Source: Singulisphaera sp. GP187 (GTDB lineage: Bacteria > Planctomycetota > Planctomycetia > Isosphaerales > Isosphaeraceae). Taken from it: DNA of 64,000 bases. The notes under the pieces are model-generated. The model was not told the origin of the DNA, ran no database searches, and worked only from the letters and a program-made list of their open reading frames with translations. Below, piece by piece: positions 35,949-44,900 of this stretch (position 1 is the first letter of the stretch; every line of letters starts with the position of its first letter). Both the position numbers and the translations under genes were made by a program. The stretch is taken from NCBI RefSeq assembly GCF_900129635.1, contig NZ_FSRB01000003.1, positions 434,001 to 498,000 of the forward strand. The letters run 5' to 3'.

Positions 35949-37253
35949 TCACTCGGCCCCTGAAGTTGGATCCTCCACGGCAATGAGGGCCGCCACCTTC
36001 TCGCCCGGTCGGGTTCGACAGGGGATCAGGCGAAAGTGAAGGACACTCGGCTCGATCCGATAGACGCTGAGGTCGGGTGGGTGGACACAATCCTGTTCCG
36101 TCAGGTGAGCATCCACGGCGCCCGAGTCATACCCACCCAGTTCGACGCGAACGCGCAACGAGCTGGGCGACAGGAGCGCGAACGCCGGGTCAGGGCCGGA
36201 CAGCGTCAATCGCGCCTCCGCGGGGGGGCGATCCTCCAAGCAAAGGTTCGTGGGAATGTTCCGGTACTCGATCGGCACGACGAACGTCTGTTCGATCGTA
36301 TCCCCCTGGCGCGCGAACAGGAACCAGCCCAGCGCGGCGATCGCCAACGATGCGACCTTCAGTCCGGAATGCTGAAAAAGGCGCTTGGCCAACCGGGGCC
36401 GGTGGGTTGCCGGACAATGCTCCGCGAGGAACGAACCGAGGCGAAGCGTCAAGTCAGCGGCCGACGCGATCTCGACCAGCCGCCCATTCTGCGCGAGGCT
36501 AACAATCCCCCGCTCCTCGGAGACGATCAAAATCAAGGCGTCGGTTCGCTCCGACAGTCCGAGACCGGCGCTATGTCTCGTGCCACGCCACTTCCCGTCA
36601 TCGATGTTTTCCGAGAGCGGAAGCTGGGCGCAGATCCGCACGATTTGGCCATCCCGAATCACGATTGCGCCGTCGTGCCCCGGGGAATGAGGATCGAAAA
36701 TGCTCTGCATCAAGCTCGTCTTGATCGGGGCAAGCAGCTCGATCCCTCCGTTCACACAGTGCTCCAACGTCTCATGTCCCTGGAGCACGATCAGCACACC
36801 GATCCGTTGCTCGGCGCTCTGGAAAGCGAGGTCGACGAGCGGTTCGACGTCGTCGCTCGGGTGCCGCGATCGGTTCAGCGCTTGAAACGGACGCCAGTGC
36901 CGCCAGCGCAGAATGGCGCGACGAATGTCCTCTTGAAAGGCGATCGCGAAAACGACGAAAAGCGCCAGGCCCGCGGTCCGCAGGAGCATTTCGGTTAAAA
37001 AGAGCCCAAAGACGCGGGCCACGAAATAGATGCCCACCAAGATGACTGCGCCTAGCAACGGCATTCGGTTCGCGGGCGTTCGCAGCAAGCGAAGCACGCC
37101 GTAGATCAGAACTGAGGCCACCAGGATGTCGACGACCTCCGTGGCATCGGTCACCAACGCTGAGCGGAGGATGGACCAGTCGAAGGTGGTCAAGCGGGAC
37201 TCCAACGGCCAAGATCCATTGATCTCACTCCGAGCTTCGATCCTGATCGACAC
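35949..37253 (-). CDS. Diadenylate cyclase (CdaA/DisA_N) fused to a YbbR (CdaR) domain
   Basis: A 434-residue membrane protein predicted to make cyclic di-AMP from two ATP. Three membrane helices (about 38-105) lead into the DAC domain, with DGA at 194-196 and the second motif at 224-228. The latter reads GTRHS, whereas active enzymes have GTRHR, so the last phosphate-binding Arg is missing. LILIVSEERGIVSLAQNG follows as usual. A fourth helix (about 301-318) comes before a YbbR-like domain (VVPIEYRNIPTNL, LTLSGPDPAFALL, VRVELGGYDSG). In Firmicutes these are separate adjacent genes, cdaA and cdaR. Activity is uncertain because of the altered motif. Confidence 0.85.
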   Translation of the reverse strand: MSIRIEARSEINGSWPLESRLTTFDWSILRSALVTDATEVVDILVASVLIYGVLRLLRTPANRMPLLGAVILVGIYFVARVFGLFLTEMLLRTAGLALFVVFAIAFQEDIRRAILRWRHWRPFQALNRSRHPSDDVEPLVDLAFQSAEQRIGVLIVLQGHETLEHCVNGGIELLAPIKTSLMQSIFDPHSPGHDGAIVIRDGQIVRICAQLPLSENIDDGKWRGTRHSAGLGLSERTDALILIVSEERGIVSLAQNGRLVEIASAADLTLRLGSFLAEHCPATHRPRLAKRLFQHSGLKVASLAIAALGWFLFARQGDTIEQTFVVPIEYRNIPTNLCLEDRPPAEARLTLSGPDPAFALLSPSSLRVRVELGGYDSGAVDAHLTEQDCVHPPDLSVYRIEPSVLHFRLIPCRTRPGEKVAALIAVEDPTSGAE

Positions 37254-37503
37254 CCGGTGGGCCGCTGTCGATTCAACCCGGTCTCGTCGGCTCGTCTCTG
37301 AATTATAGAGGACCCCGTACCAGGAAACTCAAGCCCCGTGGGATCGCGGGCGGAGAATCGATCGCGCCGACGTCCGATCGAAAGAACGCGTCAAGTGTGG
37401 TGGCGAGGGGCGGTCGATTCGGCGGAGGAAGCCGAAAGTGCAGGGGGGGGTCCCCAGGGCCCACGCGTCTCTGGAGTCTCGATCGTGCCCGATGAGCCGA
37501 CCG

Positions 37504-37797
37504 CTAAATGGCTTTGGCCAACACGTCCAGGTCGTGTACGAACAGCGGAGCGGGGATGGGACATCGGGCGATGATCGACCGGTCTGCCAGCAGTTCGGCG
37601 GGGGCCGTCCAGGCCGAGTCGAAGACTTGCGGGTCGGTCCAAAGTGGGATCAACCGGTGATCCCCGCGATCGAGGATCACGGCCACCCCATGGACCGCGC
37701 GAACCGGGTGCGCCACGGCTTCGATGGCAGCCTCAGGGCTGGGGAAGAGCCGGATCCGGTCGACTTGGTCGTCCGACGACGTGGTTGTATAGAGCAT
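37504..37797 (-). CDS. Hypothetical 97-residue protein
   Basis: I do not recognise it. It begins MLYTTTSSDDQVDRIRLF and contains alternating strands and helices (AVHGVAVILDRGDHRLIPLW). There are no membrane helices, Cys pairs or catalytic motifs. It is supported by a good ribosome-binding site (agggag, eight bases before the ATG) and by length. It lies alone, with ~250 bp on one side and ~1.2 kb without genes on the other. Confidence 0.5.
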   Translation of the reverse strand: MLYTTTSSDDQVDRIRLFPSPEAAIEAVAHPVRAVHGVAVILDRGDHRLIPLWTDPQVFDSAWTAPAELLADRSIIARCPIPAPLFVHDLDVLAKAI

Positions 37798-38433
37798 GGC
37801 ACGATCTCCCTGGGCGCAGTTATCAATCGCGGTCCATCAATGCGTAACTTGATCGTGTCGACGGCGAAACCTCAAGCCGGACGCAGCCAGTGTCGGGGAT
37901 CAGGCGATCCGAACCGGCTCATCGGACGGTCCTATGCAACCCGCCGCGCGAGGCGGAGCAAAGGGTCGGCAACGAAACGAAGCGCTGCAACGGACACCAC
38001 CGGTGACTGGTCGCGGCATCGGTGATCGAATCGGTTGAGCAGCGATGGCCACGGAGAGGACGGGCCACGAGCGAAGACCACTCGACGAAATGAATGTAAG
38101 CAAGAACGGCGACCAGGACAAGGGAGGGGTTCAACTCCCTCGCCAAACTCCGTTTCAGAGACCGCGACTCGTGCTTCAACAACGCCCAGGACCAAAGCGA
38201 TCGATGTCATAACGATGCGTTCTACCAAAACCCATGAACCATACGCCCTGTCGAGTTCCCTCTCGCCCGTATGAGCAAAGCTCGCCGATCCGTGGAGCAG
38301 TCCCGGTCCCGCCGTAACGAACCTACGACCTTGGGAATTCGCTCCTGCCGAATCGGTGGATTGATTCTAATAACGTGCGAGTCGGATTAGCAAGTCCAGC
38401 AATCGCTAATATTGACGTGCAAATCCATTCGGA

Positions 38434-38441
38434 GAAAAGAT
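38434..38441. repeat. Left target-site duplication (gaaaagat)
   Basis: The 8-bp word gaaaagat directly borders the left end of the MITE and recurs exactly at 38533-38540 on its right. Confidence 0.75.
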
Positions 38442-38532
38442 GAGTCTGTCGCAAGGAAACCGGGCCGTCTGTCTGCCCTTGAGGTCGAAATTCGCGGGAG
38501 AAGCTCGATCCCGGTATCCTTGCTCCTGTCTC
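38442..38532. mobile_element. MITE-like element, 91 bp
   Basis: Imperfect terminal inverted repeats of ~23 bp (gagtctgtcgcaaggaaacc against gagacaggagcaaggatacc read from the right end, with 15 of these 20 positions matching). Flanked by the 8-bp duplication gaaaagat. No coding capacity, so it would depend on a transposase elsewhere. The 49591-49792 element shares both ends and most of the body. Confidence 0.8.
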
Positions 38533-38540
38533 GAAAAGAT
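38533..38540. repeat. Right target-site duplication (gaaaagat)
   Basis: Exact copy of 38434-38441 next to the right end of the MITE. Confidence 0.75.
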
Positions 38541-38981
38541 CCACGGAATCCTTATTGTCATTGGCGAAGCCGAGTTGCATCAGGTCGCACGTACACGTGA
38601 ACGGCCGGCGTCAACACGACATCCCTCGACGCCTCGATTCCACCGAGGATTGACTCGACCTCCAATCCACGGACGATCGCATCCATGATGTCCCGCCCGG
38701 ACGAAGCATTTTATCACGGGATGCTGTGTTCCAATCATCACTCAAATCCAGGGCGGTTCCGTCTTGGAGGTTGAGCACACCGCACCACGGTAATCGGCTG
38801 GACCAGCACGGAGCAAGACGGCGCGTTGAGGTTCCATGCTCACCCGAGATTCAATCCGAGTCCCGACGGATTCGCTTCTCAACTCTCCGATGATTCTTGC
38901 CTCAGGGTCGTCGCCAACTTTGAAGCCAGCGCTCTCCGGATGCGGAGCCGAGGATTGCTCGATTCGATTGGTCGCGTCTTT

Positions 38982-39011
38982 AAAAAAAAGGAGGCCCACA
39001 TTGGGCCTCCT
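38982..39011 (-). terminator. Rho-independent terminator of the haem-protein gene
   Basis: Perfect 10-bp stem (aggaggccca / tgggcctcct) around a 3-base loop. Read on the minus strand it is followed by a run of T's. It lies 33 bp beyond the stop of the gene at 39045-39581. Confidence 0.9.
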
Positions 39012-39044
39012 GTCGCAATCACGATTGATTGATTCACCACTAAT

Positions 39045-39581
39045 TCATTTAACGGGGACTTCATACCGAATGAACCCAAGCAGTTCACCTTCCTTGGCCC
39101 CATGACAGGATGCGCAGCGCTTCAGCACGGCCGGGACGATCGTCGCGGCGTAGAGCGTCCGCTTCTCCCCTTGGCCGGCAATCTCTTCGTAGTACGGCTT
39201 GCCCGCTTGCATGGCCTTGGCGGCGCGTTTCTCGAAGTCGGTCTTCGGCAGGTTCGCCTCGTTCTGAGGAGCCCCAGAGGCATCGACAAGCTTGGCTTTG
39301 TGCCATCCCTCCTTATCCATCGCGCCGAAGACATCCATGGCGACCTTGATGGCGGGCGGCCCCTCATCGTACCGCTTGGTGACCGAAACTACGGCCGTCT
39401 TGTAGAGCGAATCGAGCATCTTGACCTGGTCACGAGCTCGGGTCACGGCCGGATCTTTCCCGGCCTCATCGGCCCGCAGATTCGTGCCCGAGACCAAGAC
39501 CGCGACGAGCGCCGCGGCCGCCAAGGAGGCCACCAGGCAAACGACGCAATACAGTCGACCGCTTTTCATACCCTTCTGCAT
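39045..39581 (-). CDS. Exported c-type haem protein (DUF3365/Tll0287-like)
   Basis: A 178-residue protein with an N-terminal membrane anchor or signal (YCVVCLVASLAAAALVAVLV). A helical domain with FEKRAAKAMQAGKPYYEEI and a single late CASCH haem site (CxxCH) is the DUF3365 layout, seen in small periplasmic haem proteins and sensor domains. It is probably a redox or gas-binding protein. Directly upstream on the same strand is an Rrf2-type regulator (57 bp apart), so both may form one operon under its control. The ATG at 39581 has ggggag five bases before it; the open frame upstream overlaps other sequence. Confidence 0.85.
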   Translation of the reverse strand: MQKGMKSGRLYCVVCLVASLAAAALVAVLVSGTNLRADEAGKDPAVTRARDQVKMLDSLYKTAVVSVTKRYDEGPPAIKVAMDVFGAMDKEGWHKAKLVDASGAPQNEANLPKTDFEKRAAKAMQAGKPYYEEIAGQGEKRTLYAATIVPAVLKRCASCHGAKEGELLGFIRYEVPVK

Positions 39582-39637
39582 CAGTTCTCCCCTTGCGTTC
39601 TCTTGAGACTTGCCGCACGAATCGTGACACGCGGGTG

Positions 39638-40066
39638 TCACGGACCCTTCAACGTCACGATCCCACCCGTCACCGGCCGGAGCGACTCCAAGGTCACTCC
39701 ATCCAGATAGTCCATCTGCCGCCGTTCCGCCTCGGCCAGCACGCCTCGCAAGGCGCAGCCGGGCTGAATCACGCAGACACCCGGCCGATCCACACACTCG
39801 AGCAGGTGAATGTTTCGCCCCTCGAAGTCGCGCACCACCTCGCCGACCGAGATTCCCGTCGCCTCGCGCATCAACTCGATCCCGCCCCCAGGGCCGCGGA
39901 CGTTTCGCACGTAACCCAGCCGGCCCAACTGGTGCACCACCTTCCCCAGGTGATTGGCAGAGATCCCGTAAAACGCTGCCAGTTCCCCCACCGTCGATCG
40001 CCCCCGTTCCGTGGCCAGGTAGAGCAACGTCCTCAAGGCATAGTCCGTATGAAGCGCGAGTTTCAT
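39638..40066 (-). CDS. Rrf2-family regulator, NsrR-like
   Basis: A 142-residue winged-helix regulator: MKLALHTDYALRTLLYLA, then ISANHLGKVVHQLGRLGYVRNVRGPGGG (recognition helix and wing). Three Cys in CVDRPGVCVIQPGC (C-x6-C-x5-C) suit an Fe-S cluster, closest to NsrR spacing, so nitric oxide sensing is a reasonable inference. It lies upstream of the haem-protein gene on the same strand. An inverted repeat overlapping its own -10 suggests autoregulation. The Met codon at 40066 is chosen because the family N-terminus starts there. Confidence 0.9.
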   Translation of the reverse strand: MKLALHTDYALRTLLYLATERGRSTVGELAAFYGISANHLGKVVHQLGRLGYVRNVRGPGGGIELMREATGISVGEVVRDFEGRNIHLLECVDRPGVCVIQPGCALRGVLAEAERRQMDYLDGVTLESLRPVTGGIVTLKGP

Positions 40067-40095
40067 CCACCCGATCCCCGGCCCGATCGATTGCG

Positions 40096-40116
40096 GTATT
40101 CCTGCACCAAGAATAC
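40096..40116. promoter_or_regulatory. Candidate Rrf2-type operator
   Basis: gtattc (40096-40101), 9 bases, gaatac (40111-40116): a perfect 6-bp dyad. A second, nested one (attcctg 40098-40104 / caggaat 40116-40122) overlaps it. It covers the -10 of the regulator's promoter and lies 30 bp before its start. Confidence 0.5.
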
Positions 40117-40137
40117 AGGAATTGACGGGTAATTCAA
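40110..40137 (-). promoter_or_regulatory. Promoter of the Rrf2 regulator gene
   Basis: Read on the minus strand: ttgaat (40137-40132), 16 bases, tattct (40115-40110). Both hexamers are near consensus. Confidence 0.55.
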
Positions 40138-40443
40138 GATAGTGATTCGTTCCGAGACCGCACACGTTGTAAAATCACCCGTTTTGGGGAGTGGTTTTCC
40201 GAGGCTCAGAATCGAGCCTGCGTATGGGAGCAAGTGGGGGCATGGGGCGTCCGCACTCCCTATTTAAGAGGGCTGAACCGAAGTGGTAGGCGCAGTCAGG
40301 CCGGCGTCAGCTTTTTGACGATTTAAGGCGACTTCGACAAGTCGTCGACGCCGGACGATCCGGTTGTATGATGGCTCGACGGCCAGTCACAGGGATCGGC
40401 CCCGAACGCTTTGCCTCCGCAAGTCAATGAGGATCGACCTGGC
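40138..40443. other. Divergent intergenic region before the permease
   Basis: 306 bp with no supported gene. The permease promoter should lie here, but I could not choose one with confidence. Confidence 0.5.
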
Positions 40444-41823
40444 ATGCTGCGCCGACGCCTTTCGTTATTGCAGGCCGTCAGCCTGAACATGGCGATGATG
40501 GTCGGGATCGGTCCGTTCATCACGATCCCGGAGTTTCTCAAGAAGCTGGACGGGCCGCAGGTCATGATCGGCTGGGTGATCGGCGCCCTGATCGCCCTGG
40601 CCGACGGCCTGGTCTGGAGTGAGCTCGCGGCGGCGTTTCCCGGTTCGGGCGGGACGTTTCACTTCTTCGACGCGGTCTACGGCGAGTCCAGGGCCGGACG
40701 GTTCCTCAAGTTTCTCTTCGTCTGGCAGTTCCTCTTCAGCGCTCCGCTCGAAGTCGCCACCGGGGCGATCGGCCTGGCGCACTACGTCGGCTATCTCTGG
40801 CCGACCCTGAAGCTCACGGCCTGGTCCTGGCAGGTCTCGGTCCCGAGTCTCGGCGGTTTCACCTGGCAGGTTCAGAACGAACAGGTGTTGACGATCGCCG
40901 TGATGGCGGCGATCACCACACTTGCTTATCGCCGGATCGAAGTGGCCGGACGACTCATGGTCGTCCTCTGGGCGGGGATGCTCGCCACCGTCGCCGTGGT
41001 GATCGCGTCCGGGCTCGGCCACTTCAATGCGGCCCAGGCGTTCAACTTTCCCTCGGACGCCTTCACACTCGACCGTCGGTTCGCGATGGGGCTGGGCGCC
41101 GCGGTCGGAATCGCGATGTACGACTTCCTCGGCTACTACCAGATCTGCTACCTGGGCGATGAAGTGGACGACGCCCCCCGGACGATCCCTCGCGCCATCC
41201 TGATCTCAGTCGTTGCCGTCGCCCTCGTCTATTTGACGATGAATGTCAGCATTCTTGGCGTCCTGCCCTGGCAGGAAGTCACCGCGTCGACGCACGTCGC
41301 CAGCGACATGATGCAGCGGCTCTACGGCTCAACCGCCGCGCGAGTCGTCACGATGATGATCATCTGGACGGCGGCGGCCTCCACCTTCGCGGCCTTGCTC
41401 GGCTACAGCCGGGTCCCCTATGCCGCGGCCCGTTCGGGGCACTTCTTCCAAGGATTGGCCCGAACCCACCCGACGGGCCAGTTCCCGCACCGCTCGCTGC
41501 TCCTGATCGCCGGGCTGGCCACGCTCGCCTGTCTGGCCGACCTCGTCACGGTGATCGAAGCCCTGCTCACGTCGCGGATCCTGATCCAGTTCGTCGCCCA
41601 GATCGCCACGGTCTTCTACCTCCGAACCCGCCCCGACCTCCTCGAAAAAATGCCGTTCCGAATGTGGTTCTTCCCACTCCCGGCGCTCTTCGCCTTGGTC
41701 GGCTGGCTCTTTGTGTTCGGCACCTCAAGACCCCAGATCATTCTCTATGGGGTCGGTTCACTCGTCCTCGGCGCGGTCGTTTTCATGGTCTGGAACCGGC
41801 TGGCGGCAAGAGTCATACCTTGA
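40444..41823 (+). CDS. APC-family amino acid permease
   Basis: A 459-residue inner-membrane transporter with about 12 helices. The first helix carries the APC unwinding motif (MMVGIGPFITIPEFL), followed by MIGWVIGALIALADGLVWSELAAAFPGSGGTFHFF. The sixth helix region contains AVGIAMYDFLGYYQ, then GDEVDDAPRTIPRAI, as in LAT/ApcT relatives. It probably moves an amino acid or amine; the substrate is not readable. The ATG at 40444 has tgagga ten bases upstream; an in-frame TTG at 40411 is an alternative. Confidence 0.92.
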   Translation: MLRRRLSLLQAVSLNMAMMVGIGPFITIPEFLKKLDGPQVMIGWVIGALIALADGLVWSELAAAFPGSGGTFHFFDAVYGESRAGRFLKFLFVWQFLFSAPLEVATGAIGLAHYVGYLWPTLKLTAWSWQVSVPSLGGFTWQVQNEQVLTIAVMAAITTLAYRRIEVAGRLMVVLWAGMLATVAVVIASGLGHFNAAQAFNFPSDAFTLDRRFAMGLGAAVGIAMYDFLGYYQICYLGDEVDDAPRTIPRAILISVVAVALVYLTMNVSILGVLPWQEVTASTHVASDMMQRLYGSTAARVVTMMIIWTAAASTFAALLGYSRVPYAAARSGHFFQGLARTHPTGQFPHRSLLLIAGLATLACLADLVTVIEALLTSRILIQFVAQIATVFYLRTRPDLLEKMPFRMWFFPLPALFALVGWLFVFGTSRPQIILYGVGSLVLGAVVFMVWNRLAARVIP

Positions 41824-41926
41824 CCTGAGTTGCATCGCTTGAGACTCTTGTGCATAGCCGGATCATCCCTGAGTCAGGGACCCGGCGCCAGGGGAAGGGT
41901 TGCGCAACGTTGAAGAGGAGATCCGA

Positions 41927-44900
41927 ATGCGGCGTCTGTTTCTGGTGATGACGGGTTTCCTTTGGCTTTCGGCGTCGCCGGCAAGCGCAGAGCTTGAAGT
42001 GGGGGTGGCGCGAGTCGACATCACACCCGACTATCCGATTCGACTCCACGGCTACCTTTCCCGCACCCAGGAGTCGCGGGGCACCGCCCAACGGATCTGG
42101 GCCAAAGGGCTGGCCATCGGCTCGAAGGAGGGGCGCCGCGTCGTCCTCGTCTCGGTCGATAGCCTGGGCGTCCCGTTTGAGATCGTCGACGAAGTCGCGA
42201 AGCGACTCCAGGCAAAGGAACGACTCGCCAAGTCGGACTTCGTCGTGGCCGCCTCGCATACCCATAGTGCGCCCTGCTTGTCAGGAATCGCGCCGAACAT
42301 CTTCGGCAAGAAGATCGCCGACAACGAGCAGGCGACCATCGATCGCTACACCCGCGAGCTGACCGACAACCTCGAACAGGTCAGTCTCGCCGCCCTCAAA
42401 GACCTCCGCCCAAGGCGGCTCGATTGGGCCCAGGGGCAGGTGAACTTCGCCAGCAATCGGCGGACCAAGGGGGGACCGGTCGACCATTCGCTCCCCGTGC
42501 TGAAAGTCACCGACCTCGACGGCAAGGTCTGCGCAATCCTGGTGAACTACGCCTGCCACTGCACGACGCTCGACCCCAACGATAATAAGGTCAGCGGCGA
42601 TTGGGCCGGCTCTGCCCAGGAAGCGATCGAACACGATCATCCCGGCGCCATCGCCTTGACGGTCGTCGGCTGCGGCGCTGACTCGAACCCCCTGAAACGA
42701 CTCGCCGCCGATGGGGCCCAGGTCAACGGCCGCGCCATCGCCGACGAGGTCAACCGGCTCGTCAAGCTCGCCTCGAACGCGAAGCCAGGCGAATCGCCCT
42801 GGCACAGCCTTGAGGCTCCCCCCGTCCCGTCACCTCGCGCGGAGGTGAAGCTTCCCTTCGACACGCTCCCGACTCGCGCGGAGCTCGAAACGCTCGTCAA
42901 GGCCGGAGGCCCTCCCGGCTACAACGCCTCGGTCCAGCGTGCCAAGCTCGATCGCGGCGAGCCGCTCCAGACCGAGGTCAACTATCCGGTCCAGGTCTGG
43001 GCCTTCGGTAACGAACTCGCCATGGTCTTCCTCCCCGGCGAAGTCGTCGTCGACTATGTGCTCCGACTTAAAAAGGACTTTGACCCGGCCAGGCTCTGGG
43101 TCACCGCCTATGCCAACGACGTCCCCTGTTATATCCCCTCCGAACGCATCCTCCGTGAAGGGGGCTACGAAGGGGGCGGGGCCATGGTCTACTACGCGCG
43201 ACCAGCCCGATTCAAACCGGGCATTGAAGACTTAATCATTTCGACAGTTCACAAACTGATGCCGGACGAGTTCCAGGCGAAGCCCAAGGCGGATGCCAAG
43301 GCCAACGATGAAACCCCCAAGGCCAAGTCGACCGAAGACGCCCTGAGCGCCATGCGGGTCAAGAAGGGGTTCCGTGTTGAGCTCGTGGCGTCCGAACCCT
43401 TGATTCTCGACCCGGTCGCGATCGATTTCGGCGGCGACGGCAAGCTCTGGGTCTGCGAGATGCGTGACTACCCCGCCGGGCTGGATGGCAATTATACGCC
43501 GGGGGGCGTGGTCAAGGTCCTTGAAGACCGCGATGGTGACGGCCGTTACGAGACGGGGACGAACTTCCTTGAGGGGTTGCCGTTCCCGACGGGCGTGATG
43601 GCCTGGCGGAAGGGCGTCTTGATCTGCGCCGCACCCGAGATCCTCTACGCCGAGGACACCGATGGCGACGGCAAGGCAGACGTCCGCAAGGTCCTCTTCC
43701 GCGGCTTCGCGACCGAGAACTACCAGGCACGCGTCAACGGCCTCTCCTATAACCTCGACAACTGGGTCTACGGTGCCAACGGACTGATCGGCGGCACGAT
43801 CCACGGCATGGCGACGGGACGCGAGATCAACATCGGCGGTCGCGACTTTCGGATCAAGCCCGACACCGGGACGATGGAACCGGCCTCGGGCCTGACCCAG
43901 CAAGGGCGGATCCACGACGACTGGGGCAATCAGTTCGGCAACACGAACAGCGACTGGCTCAGGCACTATCCGTTCCCCGACCAGTATGCCCTGAGGAACC
44001 CGCGCGTCGCGGCGCCCGGGCCCATGGTCTATGTCGCCCGCGACCCCGACAACGCGCGGATGTATCCCACCAGTCGGACCCTCGAACGGTTCAACATGCC
44101 CGAGAGTGCCAATCGAGTGACCTCGGGATGCGGCCCAACGATCTACCGCGACCATCTGCTGGGCGACGGGTTCACCGGAAATTCGTTCACGTGCGAACCT
44201 GTCCATAACGTGGTCCATCGCGAGGTGCTCTCGGCCGACGGGATCACGTTCGCGAGCCACCGCGCCGAGGACGAGAAAACGTCGGAGTTCCTCTCTTCGA
44301 CCGACAACTGGTTCCGTCCCGTGCAGGCCCGGACCGGACCGGACGGAGCGCTCTGGGTTGTCGATATGTACCGAGCGGTGATCGAGCACCCGCGCTGGAT
44401 CAGCCCGCAACAGCTCGCCACCCTGGACGTCCGGGGCGGATCCGACAAGGGCCGGATCTACCGGGTCTACCCCGAAGGGGAGACTCCGCGTCCCGTGCCG
44501 ATCCTCGACCGCCTGGCGGCTCCCGAACTCGCCAAGCAGCTCGACAGCCCCAATGGCACCCTGCGCGACAACGTCCAGCGCCTCCTGGTCGAGCGTGGCG
44601 ACCGATCGGCGGTGCCCGCGCTCAAGGAAGTCGCCGCGCGCAGCACCCGGCCCGAAGCCCGGATGCAGGCGCTCTGGACGCTCGAGGGACTCAATGCGCT
44701 CGAGGGGGCCGAGATCCTCAACGGGCTGGCCGACAGCCATGCCGGCGTCCGCCGGCAAGCGGTCCGCGTCGCGGAGCGAAGGCTCGGCGACGACGAACCG
44801 CTCGCAAAGGCTATCTCCGCGCTTGCGGCCGACCCCGACCTCGGTGTCCGCTATCAACTGGCGTTGAGCCTGGGCGAGTGGAACGATCCCCGCGCGGGCG

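Larger units (their letters stand above)
37798..39044. other. 1.2-kb gene-poor region with a MITE and a terminator
   Basis: No coding sequence can be supported: the open frames are short and lack ribosome-binding sites. It contains the MITE-like element at 38442-38532 and, at its right end, the minus-strand terminator at 38982-39011. The rest shows nothing that I can name. Confidence 0.6.
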
